A DNA stretch of 64,000 nucleotides from Enterobacter sp. Ag1 (GTDB taxonomy: Bacteria; Pseudomonadota; Gammaproteobacteria; Enterobacterales; Enterobacteriaceae). The translations under genes and the position numbers were made by a program. The notes under the pieces were generated by a model. That model worked only from the letters and a program-made list of their open reading frames with translations, was not told the origin of the DNA and searched no databases. Each line of letters begins with the position of its first letter. Within the stretch, counting starts at the first letter, position 1. Location: contig AKXM01000003.1 of NCBI GenBank assembly GCA_000277545.1, forward strand, positions 62,022 through 126,021. Reading direction: 5' to 3'. Positions 33,228-42,776 of this stretch are shown here, one piece after another.

Positions 33228-33875
33228 TTAATCTCCCAAATGCGCCAACAAGGAATCCAGACGCTGTTTAAGCTCGGCGACTTCAGTTTCCAGCGCGGCC
33301 ACTCGCGCGCTGAGATCGTCTGCAACCGGGCTGATACTTTGTTCCGGGGACACTGACGCCTCAACCTCACCGCTGAAAAGATGCATATAGCGGCTTTCTC
33401 GTTTACCCGGCTCACGCGGCAGACGCACGACAAACGGCCCATCTTCACGGCCAGCCAGCCCTTCCAGCGTCGCTTCTACCTGCGCCATATCGGTGAACTC
33501 AAACATTCTCCCGGCACGGCTGCGCAGCTCACCCGGCGTTTGCGCGCCGCGCAGCAGCAAAGTCGTAACCACAGCCACTTCCGCTGGCGCTAGCTTTAAA
33601 TGACCAAACTCGGAGTTGCAAAAACGCTGCTCGTATTTCGTCACGCGGTTGCCAAACCCGCTGACGGTTCGCAAATAATGGCCTTTGACCAGCCCGTCCA
33701 GCGAGTCCTGGACTTCATGCTCTTTCAGCTCCATCACCGGTTCACGGTTTGTTTTCTGATTACAGGCGGTCACCACGCCGTTGACGGACATCGGATATTG
33801 CTCTGGCGTAGTGAGCTGTTTTTCCAGCAGGCTGCCGATAACGCGGGCTTCAATCGCCGTTAACTGATATTTCAT
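33228..33875 (-). CDS. yceH: DUF480 protein YceH
   Basis: 215-residue conserved protein with tandem winged-helix-like domains ([38 protein letters not shown] second repeat) and a short C-terminal coiled coil ([19 protein letters not shown], about 192-210). Function unknown; a DNA- or RNA-binding role is plausible. It starts three bases after rimJ stops. Confidence 0.93.
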   Translation of the reverse strand: MKYQLTAIEARVIGSLLEKQLTTPEQYPMSVNGVVTACNQKTNREPVMELKEHEVQDSLDGLVKGHYLRTVSGFGNRVTKYEQRFCNSEFGHLKLAPAEVAVVTTLLLRGAQTPGELRSRAGRMFEFTDMAQVEATLEGLAGREDGPFVVRLPREPGKRESRYMHLFSGEVEASVSPEQSISPVADDLSARVAALETEVAELKQRLDSLLAHLGD

Positions 33876-33878
33876 CTT

Positions 33879-34469
33879 TTAAACTCCACGACCCGGGGTC
33901 CAGTCTTGATTAACCAGCGCGGTGAGAACGTGATCCCGCCATACGCCGTCAATCAGCAAATAATCCTTTGCATAGCCTTCTTTTTCAAAGCCCAGGCGCG
34001 CCAGAAGGTCGCCGCTGCGCTGATTATGCGGCATATAGTTGGCCATAATGCGATGCACATTCTGGCTACGTTGCATATAGCGAATGGCGCTGGCCAAGGC
34101 CTCGTACATTAGTCCCTGCCCCTGCCACTTTTCACCGATGGAGTACCCGAGAAAGCAGGCATGAAAGGAGCCACGCACCACGTTGGAGAAGTTGGCGACG
34201 CCGATAACCTCTTTTTCTTCCGGGTCGAGCAGCGCGAAGTAGTACGCGCTACCCTGCTTGTGCATTTCACTTATCATGCCCAGCCTTGCCTGCCAGCCCG
34301 AAGGATAGCAGTAGCTCTCATCCCGAACGGGTTCCCAGGGTTTCAGAAACAGGCGATTTTCCGTGTAGTAATCCGCCAGGCGCCAGGCATCTCGCTCATG
34401 AACCAGACGCACCACCAGACGGTCAGTCACCAGGCGAATTTTTGGTGCGTTACTGCGGTAGCCAAACAT
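33879..34469 (-). CDS. rimJ: Ribosomal protein S5 alanine N-acetyltransferase RimJ
   Basis: 196-residue GNAT acetyltransferase that modifies the N-terminus of ribosomal protein S5. [20 protein letters not shown] contains the acetyl-CoA-binding QGxG loop, followed by [20 protein letters not shown]. It begins [20 protein letters not shown]. Length is close to E. coli (194). It is first in the operon with yceH and mviM and divergent from mdtH. Confidence 0.96.
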   Translation of the reverse strand: MFGYRSNAPKIRLVTDRLVVRLVHERDAWRLADYYTENRLFLKPWEPVRDESYCYPSGWQARLGMISEMHKQGSAYYFALLDPEEKEVIGVANFSNVVRGSFHACFLGYSIGEKWQGQGLMYEALASAIRYMQRSQNVHRIMANYMPHNQRSGDLLARLGFEKEGYAKDYLLIDGVWRDHVLTALVNQDWTPGRGV

Positions 34470-34698
34470 GTTTATCCCACTCCTTCATCCCGGTTAACGG
34501 GGCTCATCTTGTTACTATACCTGCGCCTGACCGCCGTGTGAAAACAACAACATGAAGCGACATCACTTTTTTCGATTAAAGCCTTGAATCAAACTCGTTG
34601 CACGATAAAAAAATATTGTCCTGCATCAGGTATTAAAAGCCAGAATGCCAAGCGAGAATAAAGACTTGTCGCGTTTAATTAAGTTCCCTGGAGGGGAG

Positions 34699-35913
34699 AT
34701 GTCGCGGGTGGCGCAGGCAAGGAGCCTGGGTAAATATTTCCTGCTGCTTGATAACATGTTAGTGGTATTAGGCTTTTTCGTTGTCTTCCCTTTGATTTCC
34801 ATTCGCTTCGTTGACCAGTTGGGCTGGGCCGCTTTAATGGTCGGGATTGCCCTGGGTCTGCGTCAGTTTATCCAGCAGGGGCTCGGTGTCTTCGGCGGCG
34901 CGATTGCCGACAGGCTGGGCGCTAAACCGATGATTGTCACCGGCATGCTGCTGCGGGCCGCAGGTTTTGCCACCATGGGCATCGCCACGGAACCCTGGAT
35001 GCTATGGCTTTCCTGCCTGCTCTCCGCCATTGGCGGAACGCTGTTTGATCCGCCCCGCTCGGCGCTGGTCGTCAAACTGGTTCGCCCTCAGCACCGCGGC
35101 CGCTTCTTCTCCATCCTGATGATGCAGGACAGCGCGGGCGCGGTGATCGGCGCTCTGCTGGGTAGCTGGCTGTTGCAGTACGACTTCCGTCTGGTATGTG
35201 CCGTCGGTGCCGTAATGTTTGTCCTGTGCGCCGCGCTTAATGCCTGGCTGCTGCCCGCCTATAAGCTTTCAACGATCCGCACCCCAATGCGCGAAGGCAT
35301 GGGTCGCGTGTTTCGAGATAAACGCTTTATCACCTATGTTCTGACGCTCACCGGCTATTACATGCTGGCGGTGCAGGTCATGCTGATGCTGCCGCTGATG
35401 GTCAACGACATTGCCGGTACCGCGTCGGCGGTAAAATGGATGTACGCCATTGAAGCCGCGCTTTCGCTGACGCTGCTCTACCCTATCGCCCGCTGGAGTG
35501 AAAGGCGCTTCCGCCTGGAGCAACGCTTAATGGCAGGCCTGGTGCTGATGACGGTGAGCCTGATGCCTATTGGCCTGGCCTCCAACCTGCAGCAACTTTT
35601 CGCCCTGATCTGTACCTTCTACATCGGCTCAATCATCGCTGAGCCTGCGCGGGAAACGCTCAGCGCCTCGCTGGCGGATGCCCGCGCTCGCGGCAGCTAC
35701 ATGGGGTTCAGCCGTTTGGGCCTGTCGCTGGGCGGCGCACTAGGTTACACCGGCGGTGGCTGGCTGTTTGACGCAGGTAAAGCCCTGCAGCAGCCGGAAT
35801 TACCCTGGGCCATGCTCGGCATTATCGGCTGTATCACCCTTGCCGCCCTGTGGTGGCAATTTAGCCTTATACCCGTTGAGCCAACGATGCTGGAGCCTGG
35901 CGGGCAGGGATAA
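34699..35913 (+). CDS. mdtH: MFS multidrug transporter MdtH
   Basis: 404-residue, 12-transmembrane major facilitator (E. coli YceL/MdtH, 402 aa). The cytoplasmic loop 2-3 motif [11 protein letters not shown] is present near residue 75. E. coli MdtH gives quinolone resistance when overproduced; natural substrate unknown. I use the ATG at 34699 because GGAGGGGAG lies directly upstream; an in-frame ATG at 34645 lacks one. The 229-base gap to rimJ holds divergent promoters that I could not pin down. Confidence 0.93.
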   Translation: MSRVAQARSLGKYFLLLDNMLVVLGFFVVFPLISIRFVDQLGWAALMVGIALGLRQFIQQGLGVFGGAIADRLGAKPMIVTGMLLRAAGFATMGIATEPWMLWLSCLLSAIGGTLFDPPRSALVVKLVRPQHRGRFFSILMMQDSAGAVIGALLGSWLLQYDFRLVCAVGAVMFVLCAALNAWLLPAYKLSTIRTPMREGMGRVFRDKRFITYVLTLTGYYMLAVQVMLMLPLMVNDIAGTASAVKWMYAIEAALSLTLLYPIARWSERRFRLEQRLMAGLVLMTVSLMPIGLASNLQQLFALICTFYIGSIIAEPARETLSASLADARARGSYMGFSRLGLSLGGALGYTGGGWLFDAGKALQQPELPWAMLGIIGCITLAALWWQFSLIPVEPTMLEPGGQG

Positions 35914-35948
35914 TTTTCTCGTATCATCTTTTTCCGGTAGCCGCTCCC

Positions 35949-35984
35949 GCCGTGCCGCATTATGCTGATAAAGCAAGGCACGGC
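35949..35984. other. Stem-loop between mdtH and yceB
   Basis: Repeat GCCGTGCC / GGCACGGC with a 20-base loop, no T run. It occupies the short gap where E. coli carries grxB. Confidence 0.5.
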
Positions 35985-36011
35985 ATTGGAGCCGCTATTT
36001 TGAGGAAGCCT

Positions 36012-36572
36012 ATGAAGAAGATTGTTTTTGCCGCAGCATTGATGCTTAGCGGCCTGCTCTCAGGATGCAACCAGTTAACGCAGTACAGCGTGAGCGAACA
36101 GGAAATCAACCAGTCGCTGGAAAAACACAATAACTTCTCGAAGGATATTGGCCTGCCCGGCGTGGCTGAAGCCCATGTGGTGCTAACCCATTTAGTCAGT
36201 CAGATAGGACGGGAAGAGCCGAATAAAATTACCCTGACCGGCGATGCCAATCTCGACATGACATCCCTGTTTGGTAACCAAAAAGCCATCCTGAAGCTCA
36301 AGCTGAAAGCACTGCCGGTGTTCAATAAAGAGCAAGGCGCCATCTACCTGCAGGAAATGGAGGTGGTTGACGCTCAGGTCGAGCCGCAAAAAATGCAGAC
36401 CGTACTGCAGACCATGATCCCTTACCTTAACCAGTCCCTGCGCAGCTACTTCAATCAGCAGCCTGCTTATATCCTGAGCGAAGACCGCAGCACCGGCGAG
36501 TCGCTGGCGAAGAAATATGCCAAAGGCATTGAAGTAAAACCCGGTGAGATAATCATTCCGTTAACGGAATAG
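36012..36572 (+). CDS. yceB: DUF1439 lipoprotein YceB
   Basis: 186-residue putative lipoprotein: signal MKKIVFAAALMLSGLLSGC with lipobox LSGC (Cys19), then a DUF1439 domain of the tubular lipid-binding type. E. coli YceB has the same length and fold; function unproven. The ATG at 36012 follows GAGGAAGCCT. In E. coli grxB lies immediately upstream; here it does not. Confidence 0.93.
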   Translation: MKKIVFAAALMLSGLLSGCNQLTQYSVSEQEINQSLEKHNNFSKDIGLPGVAEAHVVLTHLVSQIGREEPNKITLTGDANLDMTSLFGNQKAILKLKLKALPVFNKEQGAIYLQEMEVVDAQVEPQKMQTVLQTMIPYLNQSLRSYFNQQPAYILSEDRSTGESLAKKYAKGIEVKPGEIIIPLTE

Positions 36573-36580
36573 CCTCTGCC

Positions 36581-36612
36581 CCTCAGAGCCGTTCATGCGC
36601 TCTGAGGGTTTT
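36581..36612 (+). terminator. yceB terminator
   Basis: 9-bp repeat CCTCAGAGC / GCTCTGAGG with a 9-base loop followed by GTTTTGT, eight bases past the yceB stop. Confidence 0.8.
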
Positions 36613-36641
36613 GTACAACATGAGCAACATAAGGGGTGCAA

Positions 36642-36657
36642 ACGATAACGTTTCCCC
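36642..36657 (-). promoter_or_regulatory. Candidate PurR operator of pyrC
   Basis: The minus strand reads GGGGAAACGTTATCGT, matching the PurR consensus ACGCAAACGTTTTCGT at about 12 of 16 positions, including the central AAACGTT. E. coli pyrC is a PurR target with its site just upstream of the -10 region. Confidence 0.55.
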
Positions 36658-36668
36658 TTATCCTTAGT

Positions 36669-36718
36669 GCCCGGCATAAAACCAGCCCTTGATGACTGAT
36701 TTCCCTCTCACGCCGGAG
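36669..36718 (+). promoter_or_regulatory. pyrC leader hairpin (pyrimidine start-site switch)
   Basis: CCGGC (36671-36675) pairs with GCCGG (36712-36716) next to the GGAG ribosome site. In E. coli and Salmonella, transcripts started at C under high CTP keep the 5' arm and hide the ribosome site, while those started two or three bases later do not. The same TGCCCGG start region is seen here. Confidence 0.7.
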
Positions 36719-36725
36719 CACATTG

Positions 36726-37772
36726 ATGACCGCATTACCTCAGGTATTAAAAATCCGCCGCCCAGATGACTGGCATATTCACCTTCGTGACGGTGAGATG
36801 CTGAAAACCGTGGTGCCCTACACCAGCCAGACCTATGGCCGCGCGATTGTCATGCCCAATCTTGTGCCCCCTATTACCAGCGTGGAAGCCGCTATCGCTT
36901 ATCGCCAGCGTATCCTTGATGCGGTTCCGGCCGGGCAAAAGTTTGAGCCGCTGATGACCTGCTACCTGACCGACACGCTGGATCCCAACGAAATCGAACG
37001 CGGGTTCAATGCAGGCGTGTTTACCGCCGCCAAGCTTTACCCGGCGAACGCCACAACCAACTCCGCTCACGGCGTAACCAGCACCGCAGCCATTCTGCCG
37101 GTGCTTGAGCGTATGCAGAAAATTGGCATGCCGCTGCTGGTGCACGGCGAAGTCACCCATGCTGATATCGATATTTTCGATCGCGAAGCACGCTTTATTG
37201 AAACCGTCATGGAGCCGCTGCGTCGCCAGTTGCCTGAGCTGAAAGTGGTGTTTGAACATATCACCACCAAAGATGCCGCCCAGTATGTGAAAGAAGGCAA
37301 CTCGCTGATTGGCGCGACTATCACGCCTCAGCACCTGATGTTTAACCGTAACCACATGCTGGTGGGCGGAATTCGTCCTCACCTTTATTGCCTGCCGATT
37401 CTGAAACGCAGCATCCACCAGGAAGCACTGCGCGAGCTGGTCGCCAGCGGCTGCGATCGCGTGTTCCTCGGCACCGACTCTGCGCCACATGCGCGTCATC
37501 GCAAAGAAGCCAGCTGCGGCTGTGCCGGCTGCTTCAACGCGCCTTCCGCGCTCGGTGCCTATGCGACGGTATTTGAAGAAATGAACGCGCTGCAGCATTT
37601 TGAAGCTTTCGCTTCGCTGAACGGCCCGCGCTTCTACGGCCTGCCGGTCAATGAAGAGCACATCGAGCTGGTTCGCGTCGCTAAGAAAATGCCAGAACTG
37701 ATTGAAGCCGGCGACGACAGCATCGTGCCGTTCCTGGCGGGTGAAGAGGTCGTCTGGTCCGTTAAAGGCTAA
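36726..37772 (+). CDS. pyrC: Dihydroorotase PyrC
   Basis: 348-residue zinc enzyme of pyrimidine synthesis, interconverting carbamoyl-aspartate and dihydroorotate. The HxH zinc motif is at H17/H19 ([12 protein letters not shown]), the carboxylated Lys is in [14 protein letters not shown], and [13 protein letters not shown] and CGCAGCFNA follow. Length equals E. coli. A TTG at 36723 is in frame, but the ATG at 36726 is better placed after CGGAG. Controlled by the leader hairpin and probably PurR. Confidence 0.97.
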   Translation: MTALPQVLKIRRPDDWHIHLRDGEMLKTVVPYTSQTYGRAIVMPNLVPPITSVEAAIAYRQRILDAVPAGQKFEPLMTCYLTDTLDPNEIERGFNAGVFTAAKLYPANATTNSAHGVTSTAAILPVLERMQKIGMPLLVHGEVTHADIDIFDREARFIETVMEPLRRQLPELKVVFEHITTKDAAQYVKEGNSLIGATITPQHLMFNRNHMLVGGIRPHLYCLPILKRSIHQEALRELVASGCDRVFLGTDSAPHARHRKEASCGCAGCFNAPSALGAYATVFEEMNALQHFEAFASLNGPRFYGLPVNEEHIELVRVAKKMPELIEAGDDSIVPFLAGEEVVWSVKG

Positions 37773-37810
37773 ATTTTTCAACGCCCCCTGTTGCTTACTG
37801 GAAATTAAGC

Positions 37811-37826
37811 CTGTATAAATATCCAG
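37811..37826 (+). promoter_or_regulatory. LexA box of dinI
   Basis: CTGTATAAATATCCAG matches the remembered E. coli dinI SOS box (CTGTATAAATAACCAG) at 15 of 16 bases and lies 22 bases upstream of the start. Confidence 0.85.
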
Positions 37827-37847
37827 TATATTGTACAGGGGGTCGTT

Positions 37848-38093
37848 ATGCGTATTGAAGTCACTATAGCCAAAACCACACCATTACCAGCCGGGGCTAT
37901 CGATGCCCTTGCCAGTGAGCTTTCCCGCCGTATCAATCAACATTTCCCCGACACCAGCAGCGAAGTGCAGGTACGCTATGCCTCCGGCAATAACCTCTCC
38001 GTGCTGGGCGGTGCCAAAGAAGACAAAACGCGAATCAGCGAGATCCTCCAGGAAACCTGGGAAAGCGCTGACGATTGGTTCTCTGCCGACTAA
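37848..38093 (+). CDS. dinI: DNA-damage-inducible protein DinI
   Basis: 81-residue SOS modulator that binds RecA filaments and tunes co-protease activity. It begins MRIEVTIAKTTPLPAGAIDA and ends with the acidic helix RISEILQETWESADDWFSAD, as in E. coli (81 aa). A LexA box lies just upstream and a strong terminator just downstream. Confidence 0.96.
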   Translation: MRIEVTIAKTTPLPAGAIDALASELSRRINQHFPDTSSEVQVRYASGNNLSVLGGAKEDKTRISEILQETWESADDWFSAD

Positions 38094-38120
38094 TACCCTC
38101 AAGTATGTTGGTACTTTTTG

Positions 38121-38146
38121 CCGGGTGTCGCCATCCGGTTTTTTTT
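38121..38146 (+). terminator. dinI terminator
   Basis: Stem CCGGGTG / CATCCGG (one G-U pair) with a TCGC loop followed by eight T residues. From here to bssS (38147-38392) is AT-rich with no gene that I can support. Confidence 0.88.
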
Positions 38147-38392
38147 ATTTCCCTCGCCGATTTGATTATTTTTTAAACGCCGCTAAAGTCTTTCCTGCCT
38201 TTCTTTCCGATTACATCGGAATAGCCTGTCGATTTATTGTTCGCTTTTCTCGGATAATGTGGAAAAAGTGTTACCAGGTAATTATTTCATCCCCATGACC
38301 GCAAGAGTGTTGATATACTTAAGTCGCTTCACCATAAATCACGCATGAACCTCACTAGTCGTTGTCTTTAAACACGTATAAAAGGGGTTATG

Positions 38393-38647
38393 ATGGAAAA
38401 AAATAGTGATGTTATTCAGACTCATCCCCTCGTCGGATGGGATATCAGCACCGTCGACAGCTACGACGCCATGATGCTGCGCCTGCATTACCTGACATCC
38501 AATAATCAGAAGCACGATGAAACCGAAATCGGTCAGACCCTCTGGCTGACCACCGATGTCGCCCGGCAATTTATTTCCATCCTTGAGGCCGGGATAGCCA
38601 AAATTGAATCCAGTGATTACCAGGAAAGCGATTATCGCAAGCATTGA
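38393..38647 (+). CDS. bssS: Biofilm regulator BssS
   Basis: 84-residue small protein matching E. coli BssS (YceP): MEKNSDVIQTHPLVGWDIST, then SYDAMMLRLHY and LWLTTDVARQFISILEAGIA. E. coli BssS affects biofilm formation and indole/AI-2-linked gene expression; its mechanism is unknown. The second of two adjacent ATGs (38393) is six bases after AGGGG and gives the E. coli form. Confidence 0.93.
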   Translation: MEKNSDVIQTHPLVGWDISTVDSYDAMMLRLHYLTSNNQKHDETEIGQTLWLTTDVARQFISILEAGIAKIESSDYQESDYRKH

Positions 38648-38672
38648 CGACACATGCTTAACAATGGCCACA

Positions 38673-38697
38673 GGCACCCAACGGGGTGCCTTTTTTA
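38673..38697 (+). terminator. bssS terminator
   Basis: Stem GGCACCC / GGGTGCC with an AACG loop followed by six T residues. Confidence 0.88.
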
Positions 38698-38776
38698 TTT
38701 TAAGCGTCACCGTCAATTGCATCGTTCCGGTGAATTAATTACCCTGCTACAGATAATTTTCCACAGAGAAAAGCTT

Positions 38777-39898
38777 ATGAACTACGACCTCATCATTGTC
38801 GGCAGCGGCTCCGTCGGTGCCGCCGCAGGCTGCTATGCCACACACTCGGGCCTGAAGGTACTGATGATCGACAGCGGCCACCCGCCGCATGACCAGGGCA
38901 GCCACCACGGCGACACTCGCCTGATGCGCCATGCTTATGGCGAAGGTGAAAAATATGTCCCGTTGGTCCTGCGAGCACAAAAACTGTGGGATGCCCTGGC
39001 GGAAGCCAGCGGTGAGAAGCTCTTCCACCGCACCGGGGTCATTAACCTGGGGCCATCTGATTCGCCCTTTATTCGCAATGTCGCCTCCAGCGCAGAGAAA
39101 TTTTCCCTGCCGGTTGAAACCCTGGACGCCGCCGCCATTGCCGCCCGCTGGCCGGAGATTGCTGTGCCTGAAAACTACGTCGGCCTGTTTGAGACGGACT
39201 CAGGCGTGCTGAAAAGCGAGCTGGCCATCGAAACCTACATCAACCTTGCTAAGCAAGGCGGCAGCGCTCAGCTTTTTAACTGTAGGGTGACGGCGATCCG
39301 CCACGGCGACGAAGGTGTCACCGTCGTGACTGAAGAAGGTGAATATCACGGGAGCAAACTGCTGGTCAGCGCGGGGACCTGGGTTACCAAACTGCTGCCT
39401 GACCTGCCGATCGCGTCGGTTCGCAAAATCTTTGCCTGGCACCAGGCCGATGGGCGCTACAGCGAGAACAACAAATTCCCGGCGTTTACCGCAGAAACAC
39501 CCAACGGCGATCAGTATTACGGCTTCCCGGCGGAAGACAACGAACTGAAGCTGGGCAAGCACAACGGCGGACAGCTGATTGACTCCCCCGAGCAGCGTAA
39601 ACCCTTTGGCGCCGTCGCCAGCGATGGGTCTGAAGTCTTTCCGTTCTTGCGCGAATTTTTACCCGGCATCGGCTGCTGCCTGCACGGTAAAGCCTGCACC
39701 TATGACAATTCGCCGGATGAAGATTTCATCATTGATACTCTCCCCGGCCATGACAACACCCTGATCATTACCGGGCTGAGCGGACACGGGTTCAAATTCG
39801 CCTCTGTTTTAGGCGAAATTGCCTGCCAGTTTGCTTTGGGTCAAAAACCTGCCTTTGATTTATCCCCGTTTGTACTTTCTCGCTTCAAAACGGCGTAG
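38777..39898 (+). CDS. solA: N-methyl-L-tryptophan oxidase SolA
   Basis: 373-residue sarcosine-oxidase-family flavoenzyme; E. coli SolA oxidatively demethylates N-methyltryptophan. FAD-binding [14 protein letters not shown] is at the N-terminus and the covalent-FAD Cys is in [14 protein letters not shown] near residue 308. [15 protein letters not shown] near the end is typical. The ATG at 38777 follows AGAGAAAAGCTT; upstream in-frame sequence is non-conserved. A hairpin terminator lies just after the stop. Confidence 0.94.
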   Translation: MNYDLIIVGSGSVGAAAGCYATHSGLKVLMIDSGHPPHDQGSHHGDTRLMRHAYGEGEKYVPLVLRAQKLWDALAEASGEKLFHRTGVINLGPSDSPFIRNVASSAEKFSLPVETLDAAAIAARWPEIAVPENYVGLFETDSGVLKSELAIETYINLAKQGGSAQLFNCRVTAIRHGDEGVTVVTEEGEYHGSKLLVSAGTWVTKLLPDLPIASVRKIFAWHQADGRYSENNKFPAFTAETPNGDQYYGFPAEDNELKLGKHNGGQLIDSPEQRKPFGAVASDGSEVFPFLREFLPGIGCCLHGKACTYDNSPDEDFIIDTLPGHDNTLIITGLSGHGFKFASVLGEIACQFALGQKPAFDLSPFVLSRFKTA

Positions 39899-39906
39899 AA
39901 TCCCCG

Positions 39907-39932
39907 AGTGGCGGGCATTTCCGCCACTTTTC
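39907..39932 (+). terminator. solA terminator
   Basis: Stem AGTGGCGG / CCGCCACT with a 6-base loop followed by TTTTCC, directly before the yceO ribosome site. Confidence 0.78.
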
Positions 39933-39944
39933 CTTGGGGCCATC

Positions 39945-40058
39945 ATGATTCGCTTTTTTCAATTTTTAACCAACAATATTCGCGAACACTTTATTCTGTA
40001 TCTTTTTCTCTGGGCAATACTTGCACTTCTCGATCTGGCTTATATCTATTTCTTTTGA
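39945..40058 (+). CDS. yceO: Small membrane protein YceO
   Basis: 37-residue peptide MIRFFQFLTNNIREHFILYL...AYIYFF, closely similar to the end of E. coli YceO (46 aa, INNIREHLMLYLFLWG). One hydrophobic transmembrane segment covers about residues 16-37. TTGGGG lies ten bases upstream of the ATG. E. coli YceO has been linked to biofilm growth; the role is unknown. It sits in the E. coli position between solA and yceI/yceJ. Confidence 0.82.
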   Translation: MIRFFQFLTNNIREHFILYLFLWAILALLDLAYIYFF

Positions 40059-40322
40059 TTATTCAGACTCCTGTTATATTGACAATTATTGACGTAAAAT
40101 TAATTAAATATAGTTTTAGCGCAAATAATTAACCGTCAATAAATACTCTTCTCAATCAAAAACGATCATATTCATTCGACTCTACTGAACGCCTGCCGCG
40201 AGTGTTATTCAAAAAAAAAGACATACAATAAATATATATCGAAATACGGATATTTATGTTGATCTGCTGTTAACAGAACGCCTATGTTTTAGCTTCTTTA
40301 GAAAATACATGGACGCATAAAT
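40059..40322 (+). other. AT-rich intergenic region before yceJ
   Basis: 264 bases with strong AT bias. I see no gene and no clear terminator; it must contain the yceJ-yceI promoter. The AT-rich, A-tract-bearing sequence would suit H-NS or IHF binding, which is inference only. Confidence 0.5.
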
Positions 40323-40877
40323 ATGCAATGGCGAAACTCATCCGAACGCTATGGACATTTTTCGGTTCTCCTTCACTGGCTGGTTGCCGCCACGGTTTAC
40401 GGTATGTTTGCACTCGGACTCTGGATGGTGACGCTGGGCTATTACGACGTCTGGTACCATAAAGCACCAGAAATACATAAGAGCATCGGCATCTTGTTAA
40501 TGTCAGCTCTGGCTATTCGTATTCTCTGGCGCTTTATATCGCCTCCGCCGCCACCGTTAAAAAGTTATTCACGTCTGACGCGCATCGGCGCGCTTACCGC
40601 ACATATTTTGCTGTATGCATTATTGTTCGCCATTTTGCTGAGCGGGTATCTGATTTCAACGGCTGACGGTAAACCCATTAGCGTGTTTGGCTGGTTTGAT
40701 GTGCCCGCCACGCTAACCGACTTCGGGGCGCAGGCCGACCTTGCCGGGACAGTTCATCTCTGGCTGGCGTGGACCGTGGTGATTGTTTCCGTTCTACACG
40801 CTCTTGCGGCCTTAAAGCACCATTTTCTAGATAAAGATGCCACCCTCAAGCGCATGCTGGGGAAAGCATCCCGTTAA
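40323..40877 (+). CDS. yceJ: Cytochrome b561 family protein YceJ
   Basis: 184-residue, four-transmembrane diheme cytochrome b561 homologue. Histidines placed as haem ligands are seen in VLLHWLVAA (helix 1), [10 protein letters not shown] (helix 2), and [10 protein letters not shown] plus [15 protein letters not shown] near the C-terminus. E. coli YceJ has 188 residues. It is two codons upstream of the YceI signal-peptide protein and likely acts with it at the inner membrane, perhaps in quinone-linked electron transfer; this is inferred. Confidence 0.93.
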   Translation: MQWRNSSERYGHFSVLLHWLVAATVYGMFALGLWMVTLGYYDVWYHKAPEIHKSIGILLMSALAIRILWRFISPPPPPLKSYSRLTRIGALTAHILLYALLFAILLSGYLISTADGKPISVFGWFDVPATLTDFGAQADLAGTVHLWLAWTVVIVSVLHALAALKHHFLDKDATLKRMLGKASR

Positions 40878-40894
40878 CTATGGAGAGTAAGACA

Positions 40895-41467
40895 ATGAAG
40901 AAAATCCTGCTGGGAGCCACCTTAGGCGCTCTGTTATTCACCACCGGCTCCGCCGTGGCCGCTGACTATAAAATTGATAAACAAGGTCAGCATGCGTTTG
41001 TGAATTTCCGTATTCAGCATCTCGGCTATAGCTGGCTGTACGGTACCTTCCGTGATTTTGACGGAACCTTTACCTTCGACGAGAAAAACCCTTCGGCAGA
41101 TAAAGTCAACGTCACCATCAACACCACCAGCGTGGATACCAACCATGCCGAACGCGACAAACACCTGCGTAGCGCAGAGTTCCTCAACGTGACTAAGTTC
41201 CCGCAGGCTACCTTCGCCTCAACGGAAGTAAAAAAAGACGGTGAAGCTTTAGATATTATCGGCAACCTGACGCTGAACGGCGTGACAAAGCCGGTTACGC
41301 TGAAGGCTAAGCTGATTGGTCAGGGTAACGATCCGTGGGGCGGCGTGCGCGCGGGTTTTGAGGCCGAAGGTAAAATTAAGCTGAAGGACTTCAATATTAC
41401 TCAGGATCTGGGGCCAGCTTCTCAGGACGTTGATCTGATTATTTCTGTCGAAGGCGTGCGTCAGTAA
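40895..41467 (+). CDS. yceI: Periplasmic polyisoprenoid-binding protein YceI
   Basis: 190-residue YceI-family lipocalin-like beta-barrel. Sec signal [20 protein letters not shown] ends before [15 protein letters not shown]. Family members bind isoprenoid quinones. E. coli yceI is induced by high pH and osmotic stress. The ATG at 40895 follows GGAGAG; it forms an operon with yceJ. Confidence 0.94.
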   Translation: MKKILLGATLGALLFTTGSAVAADYKIDKQGQHAFVNFRIQHLGYSWLYGTFRDFDGTFTFDEKNPSADKVNVTINTTSVDTNHAERDKHLRSAEFLNVTKFPQATFASTEVKKDGEALDIIGNLTLNGVTKPVTLKAKLIGQGNDPWGGVRAGFEAEGKIKLKDFNITQDLGPASQDVDLIISVEGVRQ

Positions 41468-41473
41468 AAAGAC

Positions 41474-41493
41474 TCCCCCGGCGAACCGGGGGA
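41474..41493. terminator. Bidirectional terminator between yceI and trhO
   Basis: 8-bp repeat TCCCCCGG / CCGGGGGA with a CGAA loop in the 32-base gap between converging genes; the minus side has a TCTTTTT run. Confidence 0.78.
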
Positions 41494-41499
41494 ATGTTA

Positions 41500-42552
41500 T
41501 TACTTCTCGGGGTCAGGAATACCCAGCGTGGTATTCAGCATCCCACGAGATTTATTAAAGATCTTATTCCCGTTTTCGCGGCCTGCCCGGCGGCGGCGCT
41601 GTTCTTCTGGAGATAGCGCCAGCTCATCACGGCATACTTCACTGCAGCAGCCAGAGAATTTCTCAGCACAGGCCGGACACTGAATAAACAGCAGATGGCA
41701 GCCGTCATTTTTGCAGTTGGTGTGGCTGTCGCACGGCGTTCCGCACTGATGGCAATGGGCGATCACATCGTCAGATATACGCTCTCCCATACGCTCATCG
41801 AAAACAAAGTTTTTACCGACAAAGCGCACCGGCAATCCTTGCTCACGCGCGCGGCGCGCATATTCAATGATCCCGCCTTCAATGTGATACACATTTTTGA
41901 AGCCGTTATGGCGCATCCAGGCGCTGGCTTTTTCACAGCGAATGCCGCCGGTGCAATACATGACAATTTTCTTCTCTTTGTCATCCTGCATCATATCCAC
42001 GGCTTTCGGCAGCTGCTCACGGAAGGTGTCGGCCGGAATTTCGACGGCGTCCTCGAAATGCCCCACTTCGTATTCATAGTGGTTACGCATATCGATAAAT
42101 ACCGCGCTCGGATCGTCGAGCATGGCGTTCACTTCCGCAGCCTTCAAATATTCCCCCACGTCACTTGCGTCAAACGTAGGGTCATCAATACCGTCAGCAA
42201 CAATACGGTCGCGTACCTTCATGCGCAGCACCCAGAAGGATTTACCGTCATCTTCCAGAGCAATATTCAGGCGCAAATTATTTAAGGCCGGGTGGAAGGC
42301 ATAAATCGCTTCGCGCAGGGCATCAACGCGGCTTTCCGGGACGCTAATCTGAGCGTTGATCCCTTCATGCGCCAGATAGACGCGGCCAAACACGTTCAGG
42401 CTCAGGAATAGCTGATACAGCGCATCACGGGTCGCCTGCGGCGTTTCGATAGTGAAATATTTGTAGAATGAGATGGTCGTGCGCGGCTCGGTTTCGGCAA
42501 GCATGCGCTCGCGCAGCTCCTCATTCGATACGCGGTTGTGTAACACTGGCAT
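41500..42552 (-). CDS. trhO: tRNA uridine(34) hydroxylase TrhO (YceA)
   Basis: 350-residue rhodanese-domain enzyme that makes 5-hydroxyuridine at tRNA position 34 using oxygen. An N-terminal acylphosphatase-like domain (about 20-115) is followed by the rhodanese domain with loop CTGGIRC (Cys200) and a Cys-rich C-terminal zinc region ([27 protein letters not shown]). The ATG at 42552 gives the E. coli length. Convergent with yceI and divergent from lpxL. Confidence 0.95.
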   Translation of the reverse strand: MPVLHNRVSNEELRERMLAETEPRTTISFYKYFTIETPQATRDALYQLFLSLNVFGRVYLAHEGINAQISVPESRVDALREAIYAFHPALNNLRLNIALEDDGKSFWVLRMKVRDRIVADGIDDPTFDASDVGEYLKAAEVNAMLDDPSAVFIDMRNHYEYEVGHFEDAVEIPADTFREQLPKAVDMMQDDKEKKIVMYCTGGIRCEKASAWMRHNGFKNVYHIEGGIIEYARRAREQGLPVRFVGKNFVFDERMGERISDDVIAHCHQCGTPCDSHTNCKNDGCHLLFIQCPACAEKFSGCCSEVCRDELALSPEEQRRRRAGRENGNKIFNKSRGMLNTTLGIPDPEK

Positions 42553-42776
42553 GGTGTTCGCTCGCAATCGTTGAAAAAAAGTGGGCTGCATCATAAAGCA
42601 AATAACGCTTATTTACATCCCCACGTTTTACGCTACATTTTGCTCACTCAGAGGCATCTGCGGCAACAATCGATGAAATATCAGGCACTCCGACGCCGCG
42701 TATTTTGGCTCTGCGCTAAAAAATGCCACAATGGAATGATTAGAAGATCCGGCAATTGCCGTCACAAAGGTTTTAC

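Noticed and set aside
36747..37781. 344-codon open frame antisense to the whole of pyrC
   Set aside because: It mirrors the codon pattern of pyrC, has no recognisable domain or ribosome site, and PyrC on the plus strand is certain.
37903..38298. 131-codon frame running out of dinI
   Set aside because: It is a shifted read of dinI continuing through a strong terminator; no conserved features.
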